Assembly (NCBI GenBank): GCA_037893225.1 | Contig: JAZGUH010000272.1 | Span: 930,001 to 994,000 of the forward strand | Source: Hippasteria phrygiana | Lineage: Eukaryota > Echinodermata > Asteroidea > Valvatida > Goniasteridae | Direction of reading: 5' to 3' | Length of the DNA stretch: 64,000 bases | Shown here: positions 1 through 13,000 of the stretch, piece by piece | Layout: each line of letters begins with the position of its first letter | Numbering within the stretch: the first letter of the stretch is position 1 | Translations under genes and position numbers: made by a program | Notes under the pieces: model-generated | Seen by the model: the letters and a program-made list of their open reading frames with translations, nothing else | The model's database searches: none | Told to the model about the DNA's origin: nothing

Positions 1-3000
1 CTTCGTTTTTCAACGAAAAACTATGGAAAGTTTTGCTTTTTGTGTAAATCCTGTCACTAATGGGGAAGACGTTTACATGTTTCCTACCTCCATATTTACA
101 TGTAATTGCTACTGCCGATGAATGTCTCGTATTTGCATTGCAAGCTCATCCCATCTATCTAGTTAATTAAATTCATTCAACATTTAAAAGAAAATCATAT
201 TTTTTTACCAGGCCTCACATTCCTTTCCAGATAAATGAGGCAACCTTTGTCATGTACATGTATTGTGGCTTATCATTGCTTATGGGCGACATACATGTAA
301 ATGTACATGTATGTACATGTACATGTATCTCTGGACTCTTCTAGGCCCCATTAACACATAAGGCAAAATTGTATGTAAATTTTTGCATGGCTTTTTGTTT
401 TGGTTTCGTTTTCTTTTTTGGGATTGAAAACAAAACATATATATACATTTTTCCCTGTGAACTAGTTTACATGAATACTTGCCTAATTATTTACAAAGCT
501 GAAAAAATGGGCAGTCACAGTCTTATAATCATGATTCACTGTAATTTCACTAAAAACGTTTGAGAAACAAATGTCTTAATGGTAGTATGTTGGTACACCA
601 TCTTAAAAACAAGATACATTATTCTTATTGGACATATTTCTTATTGGGTATTTCTTACGGGTCTGTCATAAATTCCGCACAAGTCTATTCCCCACAGACG
701 TGTGTATTCCACGAAGAAAACTCCCATAATGCAATAAACTAATGCCCCACAAAATAGATCACACAATACATCGTTTGCTTCACAAATCAGCATGGCTGCT
801 TCAAATAGAATTGACTTGAAATGACAATTTGTTTACCAAATAATGTAAACCGTGCCAGGGCCAACACCAAGCCCAGCTCTGGTTTGTCATTGACTAGACT
901 CAAAGCAGGGCATATGCCAAGGGCTAATAAGCTGACGAATAGGCCAACATCAAGGGCCTGGCGTAAGATGCGACCAACTGCACAACCAAGAGTGGACCCA
1001 ACGCTGGCTGACAAGGACATGAATGCGGTCATTTTGAGGAGAATGGATAGAAATGAACGGAACATAATTATTTTAATGCTATATGTGTCCTTCTCATCTT
1101 CACGTGGACATGCCTAATTGGAGGATACTTCATTCATCATGTGTGGAACCTTTATAGGCAAGTCTTGCTTTGTAGTTGTTTAGATCATTGTTTGTTGAGG
1201 TTGTTTGTTTATTGCGGTACTTGTTGAGTTTCTATCTATATTTGTTGGGGTGTTGGGGTGTTTGTTTGTTTGTTTTGGGTTGTTAGATGTATTAACATTA
1301 AACAAACTTTAAAATTGCGCTGCCTTTTTGTTCTTTTATCATGTAAAGCATACATTAAAACCCCATAAGTATGGGTCCATAAGGTACATTCAGTACAAAT
1401 TTACCCCATAATTCAACTCCCCATAAGGGTCCTCCTGTAAGTATGCGTGCCCGCCCACGTGTATGCGATATGCATCATGCATGTTCTTTATCAGCCAATA
1501 AAAATGTAGTAGGTGCGGCGCATGCATGGTACGACAGTTACATTATATGGAACTTCAGGGCGTGATGGCGCGCATATACAGCAACCACGAATGTAGTAAG
1601 AATTTGACACAATCACCTCACTTCAAACGCTGTATACACAGTTGATCGTTATTAAATTCTTCCCATGAGTTGTGCTTACATACATGTCTCTGAATCGGTA
1701 ATAATTTTGCGGCGCAAGTTTAAAAATCCTCTTCGTTTGTTTGCACGTTAATATTGTTTCTATTTTAGATCTTACAAAATTCGTACTTATATTATGTTGA
1801 AATGGAGCATACATGTACATGCAGCTTCAATACTAGGATAGGATATGCATTCACTTTTTATATCGTGTGGAAATAAAACATTGGGGGGGGGGGGGGGGGA
1901 GTGGGTCTTTTTAATTTGTTTGGTTTGGCGGTGTTTTTTGTTTGTTTTTACGTAACGTATCGCGAAACATATTGTGGTATCTTTGCACGTACCCTAATTA
2001 ACATAGGTTTTTATTCAGACTTTTACAACTAATAACTACATTTAGCAATAATTGTAATTGAGAAAAAATTAAACCGAACCCTGTAAACGATGGTCGCGAC
2101 CTGGTTGTTTTGCAACTTGAAAGCGAGCAAGGCCGGCTGGGCGCGACAGGGATCATGTTGCAACTAAGTTCACGCACACGTGGTTTGGCCCAAAGAGCTA
2201 GATATTAAAATAGCTATATGGCTTGGCCCCATCTCCGGAGCTCCGTGCGTCAAACTTAATTTATGTTTCGTGCGCGTGGCACCATAGTGAAAGATAGGTA
2301 AAGAAAATGGTGGTGTCTAGGGAAAATCACGGGCTGAATATACCGCAAGTAAGTCGGCGTTTTGGACAAGAAAACATCAAAAATCATGGGTTGTTAATGC
2401 ATACTAGAACATTATAGTAAGTTAGGTTTCACATTAGTTTATTTTGTGTAACTTGTGACAAAAAATCGGCATTTTATCGCACACAGATTGCGTGCAATGT
2501 TTTGTTTTTATTTTACACTTTTTTGTTGACAATGAGTCATCTGTATCGACATGTTGGAAAACTGCCATTGTCGCCAACATTGTCGACAAAAGGCCTGTCG
2601 ACAACAGCCCTAATGTAGTGATGTTTCACCAGGTTTTATTGTTCCAGCTAATCAAATCCAAGTAGACAAAATCCCAGCAAATCAAAATCCTGAATAAAAT
2701 GACGTGTTTACAAAATGTAATTAATAACAAAAATTATTGTGCTGGCAACCTGAGCTACATGTACGTGCTGAGCCAAAAAAAAATGTAGGCCGATTACGTG
2801 TTTGAGTCAATGGGATGGAACTTTTGGTTCAGGGCCTTGGCCAACGGATTTTTCATTTTTGGTTGAAATTTGTGTTCTTTTTCTAAAGAAAAGGATAAAG
2901 TGCTTTTTAATTGAGAAAATAGCAAGGAAGAACCGGTATGTGCAGGCAAAGTTCAGGGAATTATCAGTTTTTCATTGACTCAATGATTGATTTTAACCTG

Positions 3001-4407
3001 TGATAATATGCTGCCCCCCCATGTTTTTCATTTTTTTGGAAGGGGAAGCAGGGCATATTTTCTGTGTTTTTTTCCGCAATTCATCAGTCACCATCTTTTC
3101 CGGTTTTTTTTATTATGTTTACCTGCTATATGGCAGAAAAATCTTAGATATTGCCGGTACTTCTTTTAATGATTAAAGTAAGGGGATTTCGAGTTATTTA
3201 TTTTTTTGGTTTTGAAATCAAATCCTTACTGATCATCATTTTGTTCTTCCAGTAGTCCCAATATGATTTGCACGTTCTCCTCATTCAGATTTCTTTCTTG
3301 GTTGGATTGTGGAGATGTTTGAATGGCCCGGACCGAACCAGGTCATCTTTTTATGTTTTATACCGTTTGTATGCTAAAATAGGTTGGCTCAAAAGAAAGA
3401 TCATCCTTGTCGCATTTTTCACATTCTGTAGATTTTGCGAGACTGCACAGATCTTTCTTTTCTTTGCCTGTCGTCCAATTTGCACACACAACACATGCAA
3501 AACGTGCCTAGACGAGGTCAAAGGTCACAATAAGGCAAAGTACAGCGAAACTAACTACAGCGTACACGATCTATTGCGCTGAAGCACACGGTACATTCAA
3601 TGACATATGTACACGCGTCACATAGCGAAAAGTTATTGCATGAAAGTTCCCTATTTTCATTGGAAAATATATATCAAAACATTTAAAAACAAAGATGTAC
3701 GTACCCGGTACTCCTCCAAAAGTTGGGTAGTATTATGTGTATAGTCGTTCTGGGTGGTTACTTTTTAAACCACAAATTGGATCATTTTTTGGCCGGGTTT
3801 CGTGACCATGACCTGTTTGCCAGCAAGACCAAAAGAAAAGGGGCGGGGCAAGGCGGTAAGGCTCATCAATATTCATGAGTGCCTATATTTATGTTTTCTC
3901 TTTCAGGTCTGCAAGAGGGACTGGGCGGAATTGAAAATACTTTATTCACGGTTGAGGTACGAATTAGGGAATAACTGTAGTTTACTTTTACTTGACGAAT
4001 GAAACGGTGGATCACCCAGTTGCCAAAAATGCGAAGTTAACATTTTCTGTAAATACAACAAATTATGCTAATACAAATTTATGTCCCTCTCTCTACCTCT
4101 GAAGTCGAACGCACCGACATCGCGACAGTCGTTATTCATATTTCTATTATCCCAATGACGACATGCATTCGCCATTCGGTCGTTATGCGGCGGCGACACA
4201 CTTCAACGGTTATATATGCATTCTGAAAGAAATTTTTTTTCGTGGGGCCAGAGAAAGAAGCTTTGCCTGTATTGCACGAATCCAGATTGATGTCAATTAA
4301 CAATTGGTGAATCTCAGACTATTGGAAAACTTCCACTGAAGTCATCTGCTGTCTCCATATGAAAGTTTCAACCGGTAAGTTACAGGTCCGTCGCCTGCCC
4401 CAAGACT
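1..4407. other. AT-rich non-coding stretch, no gene supported
   Basis: I see no convincing coding region. Open frames are all under about 105 codons and resemble no family I know. The stretch holds simple ACATGTACATGT-type repeats near 240-330 and an uninterrupted G run near 1884-1899. A pair of opposed ~95-codon frames at 787-1117 overlap each other, so at most one could be real. The - strand one is hydrophobic, but no splice or family signal supports it. Confidence 0.6.
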
Positions 4408-4435
4408 GGGGGGGGGGGGGGGGGGGGGGGGGGGG
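4408..4435 (+). repeat. 28-base poly-G tract
   Basis: An uninterrupted run of G between unique flanks. Other long G or C runs lie at about 1884, 11059, 16206, 17068, 17102, 17761, 19191 and 40826. They may be true mononucleotide repeats or may mark sequencing or assembly error. Confidence 0.9.
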
Positions 4436-4617
4436 TGGGTGTTCGTCAACTTTTGGCACATGCGCAACATTGTGAACACATGCATAAATACGTACCACGA
4501 AGTGCATATTATAAGCGTCGTACAAGTTGCATTTACCATATCAAAGTGGAACATTCAGTGATACGTGTACTTTTAAGGCGAAATTTGTAGTCGGCTAGCC
4601 CGAGTTGTAGTAACTTA

Positions 4618-6113
4618 CACTGAAAACAAAATCTAGTCAATTTGAGGGAAAAAATAGTCAAGTAGGTAACAAAAATACTAATCTAAAATACTAATGGAAG
4701 TACTGTTGACTAATTAAACAAAATGAAGTACTAATTTAAAATGTTCAAAGACTAACACGAATTTGTGTAAGACTAAGTTTGCTTTTGGGCTAATCGATAC
4801 ATCACTGATTTACTAATGTGGTTAGTCTCCTCAACAGGAAATGACGAACTAATATGTAAATGACTAATCGACTGACTAATTTATTACCGAAATACTAATA
4901 AAAATAGTTTGGCACCCAGCCAAACTTGCCACAGTAAGTCGTTCGGTGTATTATACAGTGAACAGTTTGAGGCTCATTCGAGTGGTGAGTGCAATTAATA
5001 GAACAGTATGTTAACCACTGACTTCGCGCTAATTCCTCTTCGTCGTATGTACGCGTACAATCGATTGGTGACACACTTTCCTTCCTCAATGTTTAATTAA
5101 GGTAAGAATTGATTGTATTTTTAAAACATATACTGGTTTAATTATACCGCTTCATATAGAAGATGAGATCCAATTGAAGTTTAAAACAGTCAGGGGTCAG
5201 TCAAAGGGTCAGTACTCATGCAGAAGAGTCTGCTCGCCGTGATGACTCGAGAGACCGATTCGTGAACAGTGTTCTGTCGTGTCTGACCTTGATGTTAGGT
5301 TAGCCTTACCTGCTGAAAACGTGGCGGTTGTCCGTTCCCTTTTAGATTATTGGACTTATCAAACTAGTATGCAGCATTTTAGCACATAGTTAGAGGACAG
5401 GGTTTTCCTTTTTTTAAGGGAAATGGTGGTGTAAGATGATGATGATGAAAGATGACAAAACGCAACACGAAAAATAGAGATGGCTACTAAGATGCACGGT
5501 GAACGTGCAACACCGCACATATTTGCACGACTTGCCTAAGAACATCGCAATTTTCTACATCAAGAAACTGTTCAAAATTACAAAAAAGTGTCACTTTCGT
5601 GTGTATGTTATAGCTTCTTGTAGATGTAGTGACATGGTTAGGTTGTTGGACATTGACAATAAATTTACAGTGATTTTTTAATTCATAATTGTGTGCAAAA
5701 CTATAGTTTTGCACACAATTTATTAGTCATATGTATTTTGGCACAGATTTTATTAGTCTTTTAATTAGTCTGACAAAATCAATAACTATAGTTATTGGTT
5801 TTGTCGGACTAATTAAAAGACTAATTAATTTTGTTGTTTGACGAATTTTTCTTTTTGCATTATTAATTGAATTTCGAGCATTACTAATCTCAAGAAAAAA
5901 AATTAGTCATTTTCATGTTTAGTTTTACCAATCTTTAATTAGTCAACAGATCAAAAGATTAGTCAATTCACTTTTTAATTGACTAATTATTATTAGTCAA
6001 TTAAAAAGTGAATTGACTAATCTTTTGATCTGTTGACTAATTAAAGATTGGTAAAACTAAACATGAAAATGACTAATTTTTTTAGTCAACTGACTAAGTG
6101 ATGTTTTTCAGTG
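4618..6113. mobile_element. Non-autonomous DNA transposon with CACTG ends (CACTA-like MITE), copy 1
   Basis: The element starts CACTGAAAAC and ends with the inverse, GTTTTTCAGTG, and is flanked on both sides by TA, consistent with a 2-bp target duplication. Its interior is AT-rich and full of short ACTAATT/AATTAGT motifs in both orientations, ending in a 92-bp-arm palindrome. There is no transposase frame. CACTR ends with a short duplication are typical of the CACTA/EnSpm group and relatives, so the group assignment is by termini only. A related copy follows at 6316. Confidence 0.65.
5896..6083. repeat. Perfect palindrome, 92-bp arms with 4-base loop
   Basis: The left arm (5896-5987) is the exact reverse complement of the right arm (5992-6083), and the loop is TATT. 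I compared the arms base by base and saw no mismatch. It lies just inside the right end of the CACTG element and would extrude as a long hairpin. The lack of mismatches implies recent formation or ongoing gene conversion. Confidence 0.95.
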
Positions 6114-6315
6114 TACCGATTGTATACGTCTGCAAAGATGAAGAAAGAATATCATTGTAATGTACACTGTGATATCAGAGACTTATTAAAAACTACCAAT
6201 TACCTATAGTTAGCACCCATAGCCTATTATGCAAAAACAGACAACAGAGCTTAGCCCACCAGAAGTACCAGAATACTTAAATTCAGATTCCGCCATTGAT
6301 GGAATAAATATCATG

Positions 6316-7962
6316 CACTGAAAACAAAATCTAGTTAATTTGAGGGAAAAATTTGTCAATTAAGTAGGTAACAAAAATTAGTCTTTCAATGTCTGACTAA
6401 TTGTTCAATCTAAAATACTAAAGGAAGTACTAATGACTAATTAAACAAAATACTAAATTAAAAAGTACTAATTAAAAATTTTCAAAGACTAACACGAATA
6501 TTTGTATGCTTTTGGACTAATTGATACATCACTGATTTACTAATATGGTTAGTCTCCTCAACAGGAAATGACGAACTAATATGTAAATTACTAATCGACT
6601 GACTAATTTATTACCGAAATACTAATAACAATATTTTGGCACCCAGCCAAACTTGCCACAGTAAGTCGCTCGGTGTATTACACAGTGAACAGTTTCAAGC
6701 TCATTCGAGTGGTGAGTGCAATTAATAGAACAGCATGTTAATCACTGACTTCGCGCTAATTCTTCTTCGTCGTATGTAGGCCTACGCGTACAGTACAATC
6801 GATTGGTGACATACTTCCCTTCCTCAATGTTTAATTAAGGTAAGAATTGATTTTTTAAAAACATAGACTGGTTTAATTATACCGCTACATAATTATGAGA
6901 ACCAATTAATGTTTAAAACAGTCAGGGGTCATTCAAATGGTCAGTACTCATGCAGCAGAGTCTGCTCGCCGTGATGACTCGAGAGACCGATTATGCCTAA
7001 TTCACATTTGGCCTGCGATGGGTCTACGGAGCCCGTATCCTGTCCGTATTCCCCTTTCCGTGCGGCCTCCGTGCGGAGGCAGGAGGCGGCCGTGAGATTT
7101 TCGTACGGATTCACGGGCGCCGCGGCCTCTACGATTTTGTTTAGCGAGAAGTTATACAAATTTTAAAAAAATCGTAAGCCCGTAGCCCGTAGACATGTCG
7201 TAGGTGGCATTGCACAATCCCCGCACGGGCACCGTGCGGAGGCCGCGCGCTGATCGTGCAGAAAACGCAAGATTTTAGGTGACTATTGGGGCCAAAAATA
7301 ATCGTACGGAGATTGTAAGCTCTTGGGACAATCGCACGGCCCTCACACAGCTATCGCAAGGTTGCCGCTCGCTACCCGTGCAGTAAATGTGAAATCGCAC
7401 GGATATCCACGGTTATTTAGCAGTCATCCCCGCGGCAATCCCACAGCGGCCGCACCATCTCCGCGCAGCCTCTATACGGCTTTGCCCCGGCCTGCCCCCG
7501 AGGGCCCGTACGAGAAATCGCACGATGCTCGTACGCAACACGAACAATTAAGATGGCTACCGCGATGCACGGTGAACGTGCAACATTGCACAGATTTGCA
7601 CGACTTGCCTAAGAACATCGCAATTTTCTACATCAAAAAAACTGTTCCAAATTACAAAAAAGTGTCACTCTAGTGTGTGTGTGTTATAGCTTCTTGTAGA
7701 TGTAGTGACATGGCTAGGTTGTTGGACATTGACAATACATTTACAGTGACTTTTAAATTCATAATTGCGTGCAAAACTATAGTTTTGCACACAATTTACT
7801 AGTCATATTTATTTTTTGCACAAAATGTATTAGTCTTTGGATTAGTCTGACGAAACCAATTAACTATAGTTAATACTGATTACATTTCGAGCATTACTAA
7901 TCTCAGGGAATATTAGTAAAACTAAACAATTTTGAAAGATTAATTATTATTAGTCAATTCAA
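6316..7962. mobile_element. CACTG-ended element, copy 2 (right end truncated, internally replaced)
   Basis: It starts with the same CACTGAAAAC terminus as the copy at 4618 and follows it closely through 6316-6985 and 7545-7950. Between about 6990 and 7545 it carries a GC-rich segment, rich in CCGTACGG and CGTGCGG motifs, that copy 1 lacks; this is probably another small insertion. The similarity ends at the first arm of the palindrome, so the second arm and the terminal CAGTG are missing. No coding frame is supported. Confidence 0.55.
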
Positions 7963-7964
7963 AT

Positions 7965-8231
7965 TTGCGTCACATTCTTCTAAAAAGCGGAGTAACGCCA
8001 CATATTGATCTGAGGCAACAGATACAACAAGATATAAGCCTGGAAAATCTAGATGAAGCACGGAAGCGTCGGTTTCAGTTTGCTATAACCAAGCACACCG
8101 AAAGCATACAACATGGCGACGTACAGTACAGTACGCCAGGTATGGGTACCAGCGATCAGTTGATACTAAAATCAAGACGCTCTGTAGAGGCTGTCATTGA
8201 TGATATCTTGGAATTATACCTCTTAAACTGA
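7965..8231 (+). CDS. Unrecognised 88-codon open frame, possibly transposon-derived
   Basis: I do not recognise this frame. It encodes a hydrophilic, mainly helical-looking peptide with an RKRRFQF basic patch and an acidic-hydrophobic end. It starts exactly where similarity to the CACTG element ends and lies just upstream of a LINE ORF1-like remnant. It could be the N-terminal part of that ORF1, an exon of an unknown gene, or chance. There is no clear splice or promoter evidence. Confidence 0.2.
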   Translation: MRHILLKSGVTPHIDLRQQIQQDISLENLDEARKRRFQFAITKHTESIQHGDVQYSTPGMGTSDQLILKSRRSVEAVIDDILELYLLN

Positions 8232-8289
8232 TGATCATAGCAAGTTTCCTAAAGCCTGCTTGTCTTCCTCTAAACTAAAAACAACCAAG

Positions 8290-8645
8290 ATGGAATCCGC
8301 AACTGGTCAAGCCACTAAGGATGCAGGGAACAGTGACTAAACTTGTATCACCCAAACCAAGACTACAACCAATAAGATTGCCCAGGAAATTCCCGCAAAT
8401 TCTGAAATACGGGACTTAAAATACTCTATTAATGAGTTAAGAAATGAAGTGAGATCAATGAGAGTTCAACTTTTATGAAAACTGTGATCTAAAATCACAG
8501 ATCCAGGCACTGGAAAGTGAACGTAAAAGTTTGCAAACCGCTATTGACCTGCTAACAAACGCAAAATCACCACAACAAAACTGTTCCATAGCAACCTTAT
8601 CGTCTTCTTCCACCATCGAAAAGGCAAATAAACAAAGCGTCAGCA
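8290..8645 (+). pseudogene. LINE ORF1 remnant, coiled-coil segment
   Basis: Translated across two frames, this stretch gives heptad-like helical sequence (ELRNEVRSM, then IQALESERKSLQTAIDLL) followed by a Ser/Gln/Asn-rich tail. A coiled coil followed by a low-complexity tail is the usual start of ORF1 in CR1/L2-type LINEs. Stops and one frame change show decay. The remnant ends near 8645. The next recognisable LINE ORF1 material, with an SGNH-like domain, starts near 15068, so the two may be halves of one element split by later insertions. That link is inference. Confidence 0.4.
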
Positions 8646-9533
8646 ACATCATATTTCTTGTTACATGTGGGGGGGATGATTTTTGAAAGGCCATCCTTGT
8701 GTGGAGCGCGACACGGCACGGGGTCCAATGAACCGCTTAAGGGCCCCCTGGTGGGTTGCAGGCGCAAAGCCCTTGCTAGGGGTTGAGGTAAAGCCCCCTG
8801 GAGCCCCTGGGGTTTACACAATTTTAGGTGCAAAATTGTGTCAAAATTTTACTTTTTGTTGAGCTTGAATTGCAATAAATGACAATAATTAACACCTTCA
8901 AGCATTAAGAAATACAAAAGATCTTCAAAACTCAAATTTCTCATTCAATGTATTTGGAAGCGTAAGCGTCTCTTTGCACAATGGAGCTCTGGTCACCTAG
9001 CAACACAAATAATGCCTATGCATTATATTAAGAATAAATTATTTACAAAATAGTTATTGCAAAATAATGCCTAGATGCATTTCGGTAAGGCATGATTAGA
9101 ATGTGATTTGGTCTACACTTGACAAAAACTATGAAAACACATGGTGGACAATGATGTATACTTGACGACATTATTACCGGAATGCCGGAGATGCAAAACT
9201 CAGGCTCTAACAAAAGTTCCCAAACACTTGTTTGCAGGACGCACAAACGTTTGTGCGTGAGTGCGCGCCGATTCCCAGTGAATGTCAGTTGAATTTATGA
9301 AGTCTGCTATCGGTATTTTAATTACATTGTATTACATGCGCCGCACGTGCGTTCATACCGTTTGTTGGCGCATAACAAAATCCGTTTGCCGTTGCAACTT
9401 TCTATTGCCTTTGTTGGGTGTGTTAGTTGAGTGAAAACAATAAAATAAAAGGCCATCATCTTTGTTGGGATCTGAACTTCCGCGTTCTAATGTGGCAAAG
9501 ACCGACTATTCCCCACCTTACTGTGTTTGTCGG
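8646..9533. other. Non-coding, GC-rich repeat debris then AT-rich
   Basis: 8690-8830 is GC-rich and resembles the style of the duplicated unit at 9534 (phrases such as GGGGTCC, CTTAAGGGGCCC and AAGCCCTT recur). The rest is AT-rich and featureless. No gene is supported. Confidence 0.5.
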
Positions 9534-10055
9534 GGGGGCACACCCAAAACGGACAAATGCGAGCGCGAAGCGCGAAGCCCTTACGGCGTGGGGTCCGGGG
9601 CCCGGTTAAGGGGCCCGTAAAATTTTGGATTCTGGATGCTCTGTGGTGCAATCTGAGGCGATTCCTGGCCACTTTCACCTGACTTTTTTTTTAAACAAAA
9701 GTGTTGACGATTTTATGGAGACTATATATATCATGATTTTAGGCATTATTTTCTAGTGATTATTTTAGCCATGTCATGACTACGAAAATCTAGACGGGGG
9801 CACACCCAAAACGGATAAATGCGAGCGCGAAGCCCTTACGGCGTGGGGTCCGGGGCCCGCTTAAGAGCCCCAGAAAATTTTGGATTCTGGATGCTCCGTG
9901 GTGCAATCTGAGGCGATTCCTGACCACTTTCACCTGACTTTTTTTGTTTTAAGTTGTTAAGATTACATTGTATATGGAGAATATATATATCATTATGTTA
10001 GCCATTATTTTTTGGCAATTTTTTAGCCATGTCATGCATCACTACAAAAATCTAA
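9534..10055. repeat. Direct tandem duplication of a ~262-bp unit
   Basis: Unit 1 (about 9534-9795) and unit 2 (about 9796-10055) share the phrases CACACCCAAAACGGA, GGCGTGGGGTCCGGGGCCC, TTTTGGATTCTGGATGCTC and GCCATGTCATG in the same order and spacing (offset 262). Point differences and a short CGCGAAG deletion in unit 2 show that the duplication is not recent. Neither unit has coding potential. Confidence 0.8.
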
Positions 10056-13000
10056 GTATCTCCCTCCCCCATTTTTGGCGTCTAATTTGCAGTTTTTCCC
10101 CTTCATTTTCTATTTATCCGGAATTTTTCTTGGTGTTAATTCAGTTCAGTTGAAGTTTTCAAGAAAAGGGCTTGATTTCAGACTGTTCCTTGCCCTGTGT
10201 TAAAACAATCGGCAGATCGGCTGCAAGACATAATAGAGGATTTAGGCACATTTAGTATGTCATTCAGTCAAGTGATCCATTGTTTCCTGCTGGTTGGGGC
10301 CATTTAACCTGTAATAAACTCCCCAAGGGGATTATATGTTGAGATGCACCGGCAAAGGGATTAAAATGGGATCGAACCCGGCAAGGAGGATTGAAGGGGG
10401 ATCGATGGACAGAGTTGAAATCCCAGGGATCCGGGAAATACTCCGGTTTTCTCTTAAAAGAGGGATTCAGTTCCATGGCATGATTGATAACTTTTTTTTT
10501 CTTATTGCATTTTTCAGTAGTTTTATGCCAAAAAGTAGACACAGCAGATGTTTAATATCGGCGGCGGTATGTTTTTTAAGGAGGTTGCCCTCCTCCTCCC
10601 CTCCTTTTCTCTCACCTCCCCCTCTTTTTTTCCCATCTTTTTTTTTTTTTTTTTTTTTTTTGACTCAATTTACCGGGGGGACATGCCCCCGCGGCCACCC
10701 CCCCTGGATCCGCGCCTGTACATACCGAGCTCTTGCCCACAGTTCGTTTAAAATCAATGCAGGGAAAGTAAACGAACGACACTCGCACTTGCTGGGCTGC
10801 GTGGTGCTGGCCTGTCAAGGTGTCATGGTATCGCATTACACGCGAGGACAGAAAAAAGGGTATAACAAAGGGAACAATACTGTCCTCACATTTATTTCTT
10901 TGTTCCGGAAAAAGTGAGGACAGGCAAACTAGTGCTTAGTCTATGGGGATGGGATATAAGGGAACAATGGAAAGTCATCACGTGTATAGCGAAACAAAAA
11001 TACATGTATTGGCAAGTTACGGACTCTGCGCAAGTTAGTACGCCTATACCCTTAAAAAGTGGGGGGGGGGGGGATGATTACATTGGTCATCCCCCCAGGT
11101 CAAAAAGTGGGGGGATATATCCCCCCATCCCCCCCGGGATCTCCGCCCATGCCTATAGTATAGCGGACCCCGCAAATCACAACAACCAAACACAAATGGT
11201 TCACCCAAGTACTTCCGACGTGAAATCAACACTATTTGATACTGTTGCATTGATACGGCGCCGTTCTGATTGGTCTAATCATTGCGCTACCTCCATGGTC
11301 TCATTATATTTGCACGTGGTGGAAATTCCCCAAAACGTGGAAAGGTGTGCATACAGCGGCTGTTTATTGTCTCTGGTTAAGTTGACTTGTATGCGCATGC
11401 GTAGTAGCCCACCCTCTTTTTATGAATGACATGTACTACATTTGTACCTGGTACTTCGCGGGCGATTGGGAAAGCAGTGGTAATTTCATTTACCAGCGAC
11501 CACATCAGCGATTACGTGGCTCATGCATCCAAGATAAAATGCACAAGGTGAATTTCGATGCATTCCGAAACGATTATTACGCCTTGCAAAATGTTGATCT
11601 TACACATAAACAAAAGAAACAAACGCGTCTTCTCGATCTCCGGGACCCTTTCTTTGTTAATATGTGGGCTGATTTCGAGCTCTGAAAACGATGCTACACC
11701 GCCATGACGGGCTGATGAAAGACCAACTGGACTAATGACTTCAAGCCAAGAACCCTATGACAAAGTTTGTGTGGGAAGATCGCTGTGGCTGTTGGACGGT
11801 ATTGTCATTATTGACAATAGGACATTTGTCATGACACTTCCAGTTATTTTACTATTTCATTTTACTTTTCGGAAGGCTTCCGTTTTATTATCAGCATTTA
11901 ATAATCAGTATATTTGTTTGATTTTGACGTCGCCTCAGTATTGAAATGGGACTTGAACATGATTTCAGATCAAGTCAATTTCGGAATTATATACTTGTGC
12001 CAAATATCTTTGTTGAGCTTTAAGCTCATCCAATCAATTTTTGAATCGTTTGTGAAGAATTTATGAAGCATGAATGCGTTGAGATTTCCATAAATATCCA
12101 AGCTGATCTGATAATAAGCAGTATCTGATAATAAACAAAATATCATACACGGTATTATAAGGGGAAAACATGTTTCACGTATAGGAAATGGTAGGCTATT
12201 ATCCCCCTCCCCTCCCCTAAACAAAGATACACAGAAGGCAAGAACCACTCATTGTGATAAATTATGAAGTGTGAGATACGCACCAAATAGACCCCGCGGC
12301 CCTGTGTTGTCAAAACTATTTAATGTTTGAGATACACCCTTTTGCCAAAACGGGGCCGCCCGAGAATCTGAATATTCCATTTTTAAGAATGCCCCGCCAG
12401 TTGCATAGAAAAAACGTTAAATTTACAGTAATACCAATATGAATTATAAATTCTGTTAAAATTTGACGACTTCTGTTACTTTGGCTTCTGCGTCTGCGGA
12501 GATAGGCCAACATACATTTCATGACAACAGGCTATCACAAAATGAGCTGTATTAATTCTTACGTTACTTGATTGAACCTCGTAATGAAAACAAAAATAGA
12601 ACTCCTTACTACCGAAATATTTTCCATTCAGATTATCCAGTAGTACAGCCCAATCAAGTAGACAATGTGTAATGAAATGTAATAATGAAAAAATGGGACG
12701 AGTTTGAGCCTTGAGGAGGACAGTTGGCAGATTTTTCAATTTTGTCCAATCTAGCAAATTTGCCTCCAGCAAAAAATTGTGTCCACCTTTCCAAGTCTAC
12801 GTTTTGCGCAGGAAACAGTCATTGGCAACTGTAGGCGCTTTAAAAGGTCTTTCCAGTTTGGCTCGTCGCCAATAATGAGTGTGGGAACTCGTTCCAAACG
12901 CAAAATAGACAGGTAGGCTAGGTCGTTATGACGACGAGATTACACAACTAATGAGCTGATTCTATTCTGGAGGATCCCGCCCAAACATGTGCATTGGATT

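Noticed and set aside
787..1117. Opposed ~95-codon open frames, one hydrophobic
   Set aside because: They overlap on opposite strands, match no family I recognise, and have no splice, promoter or conservation evidence.
4319..4554. Frames encoding polyproline near 4400
   Set aside because: They exist only because of the 28-base G run.
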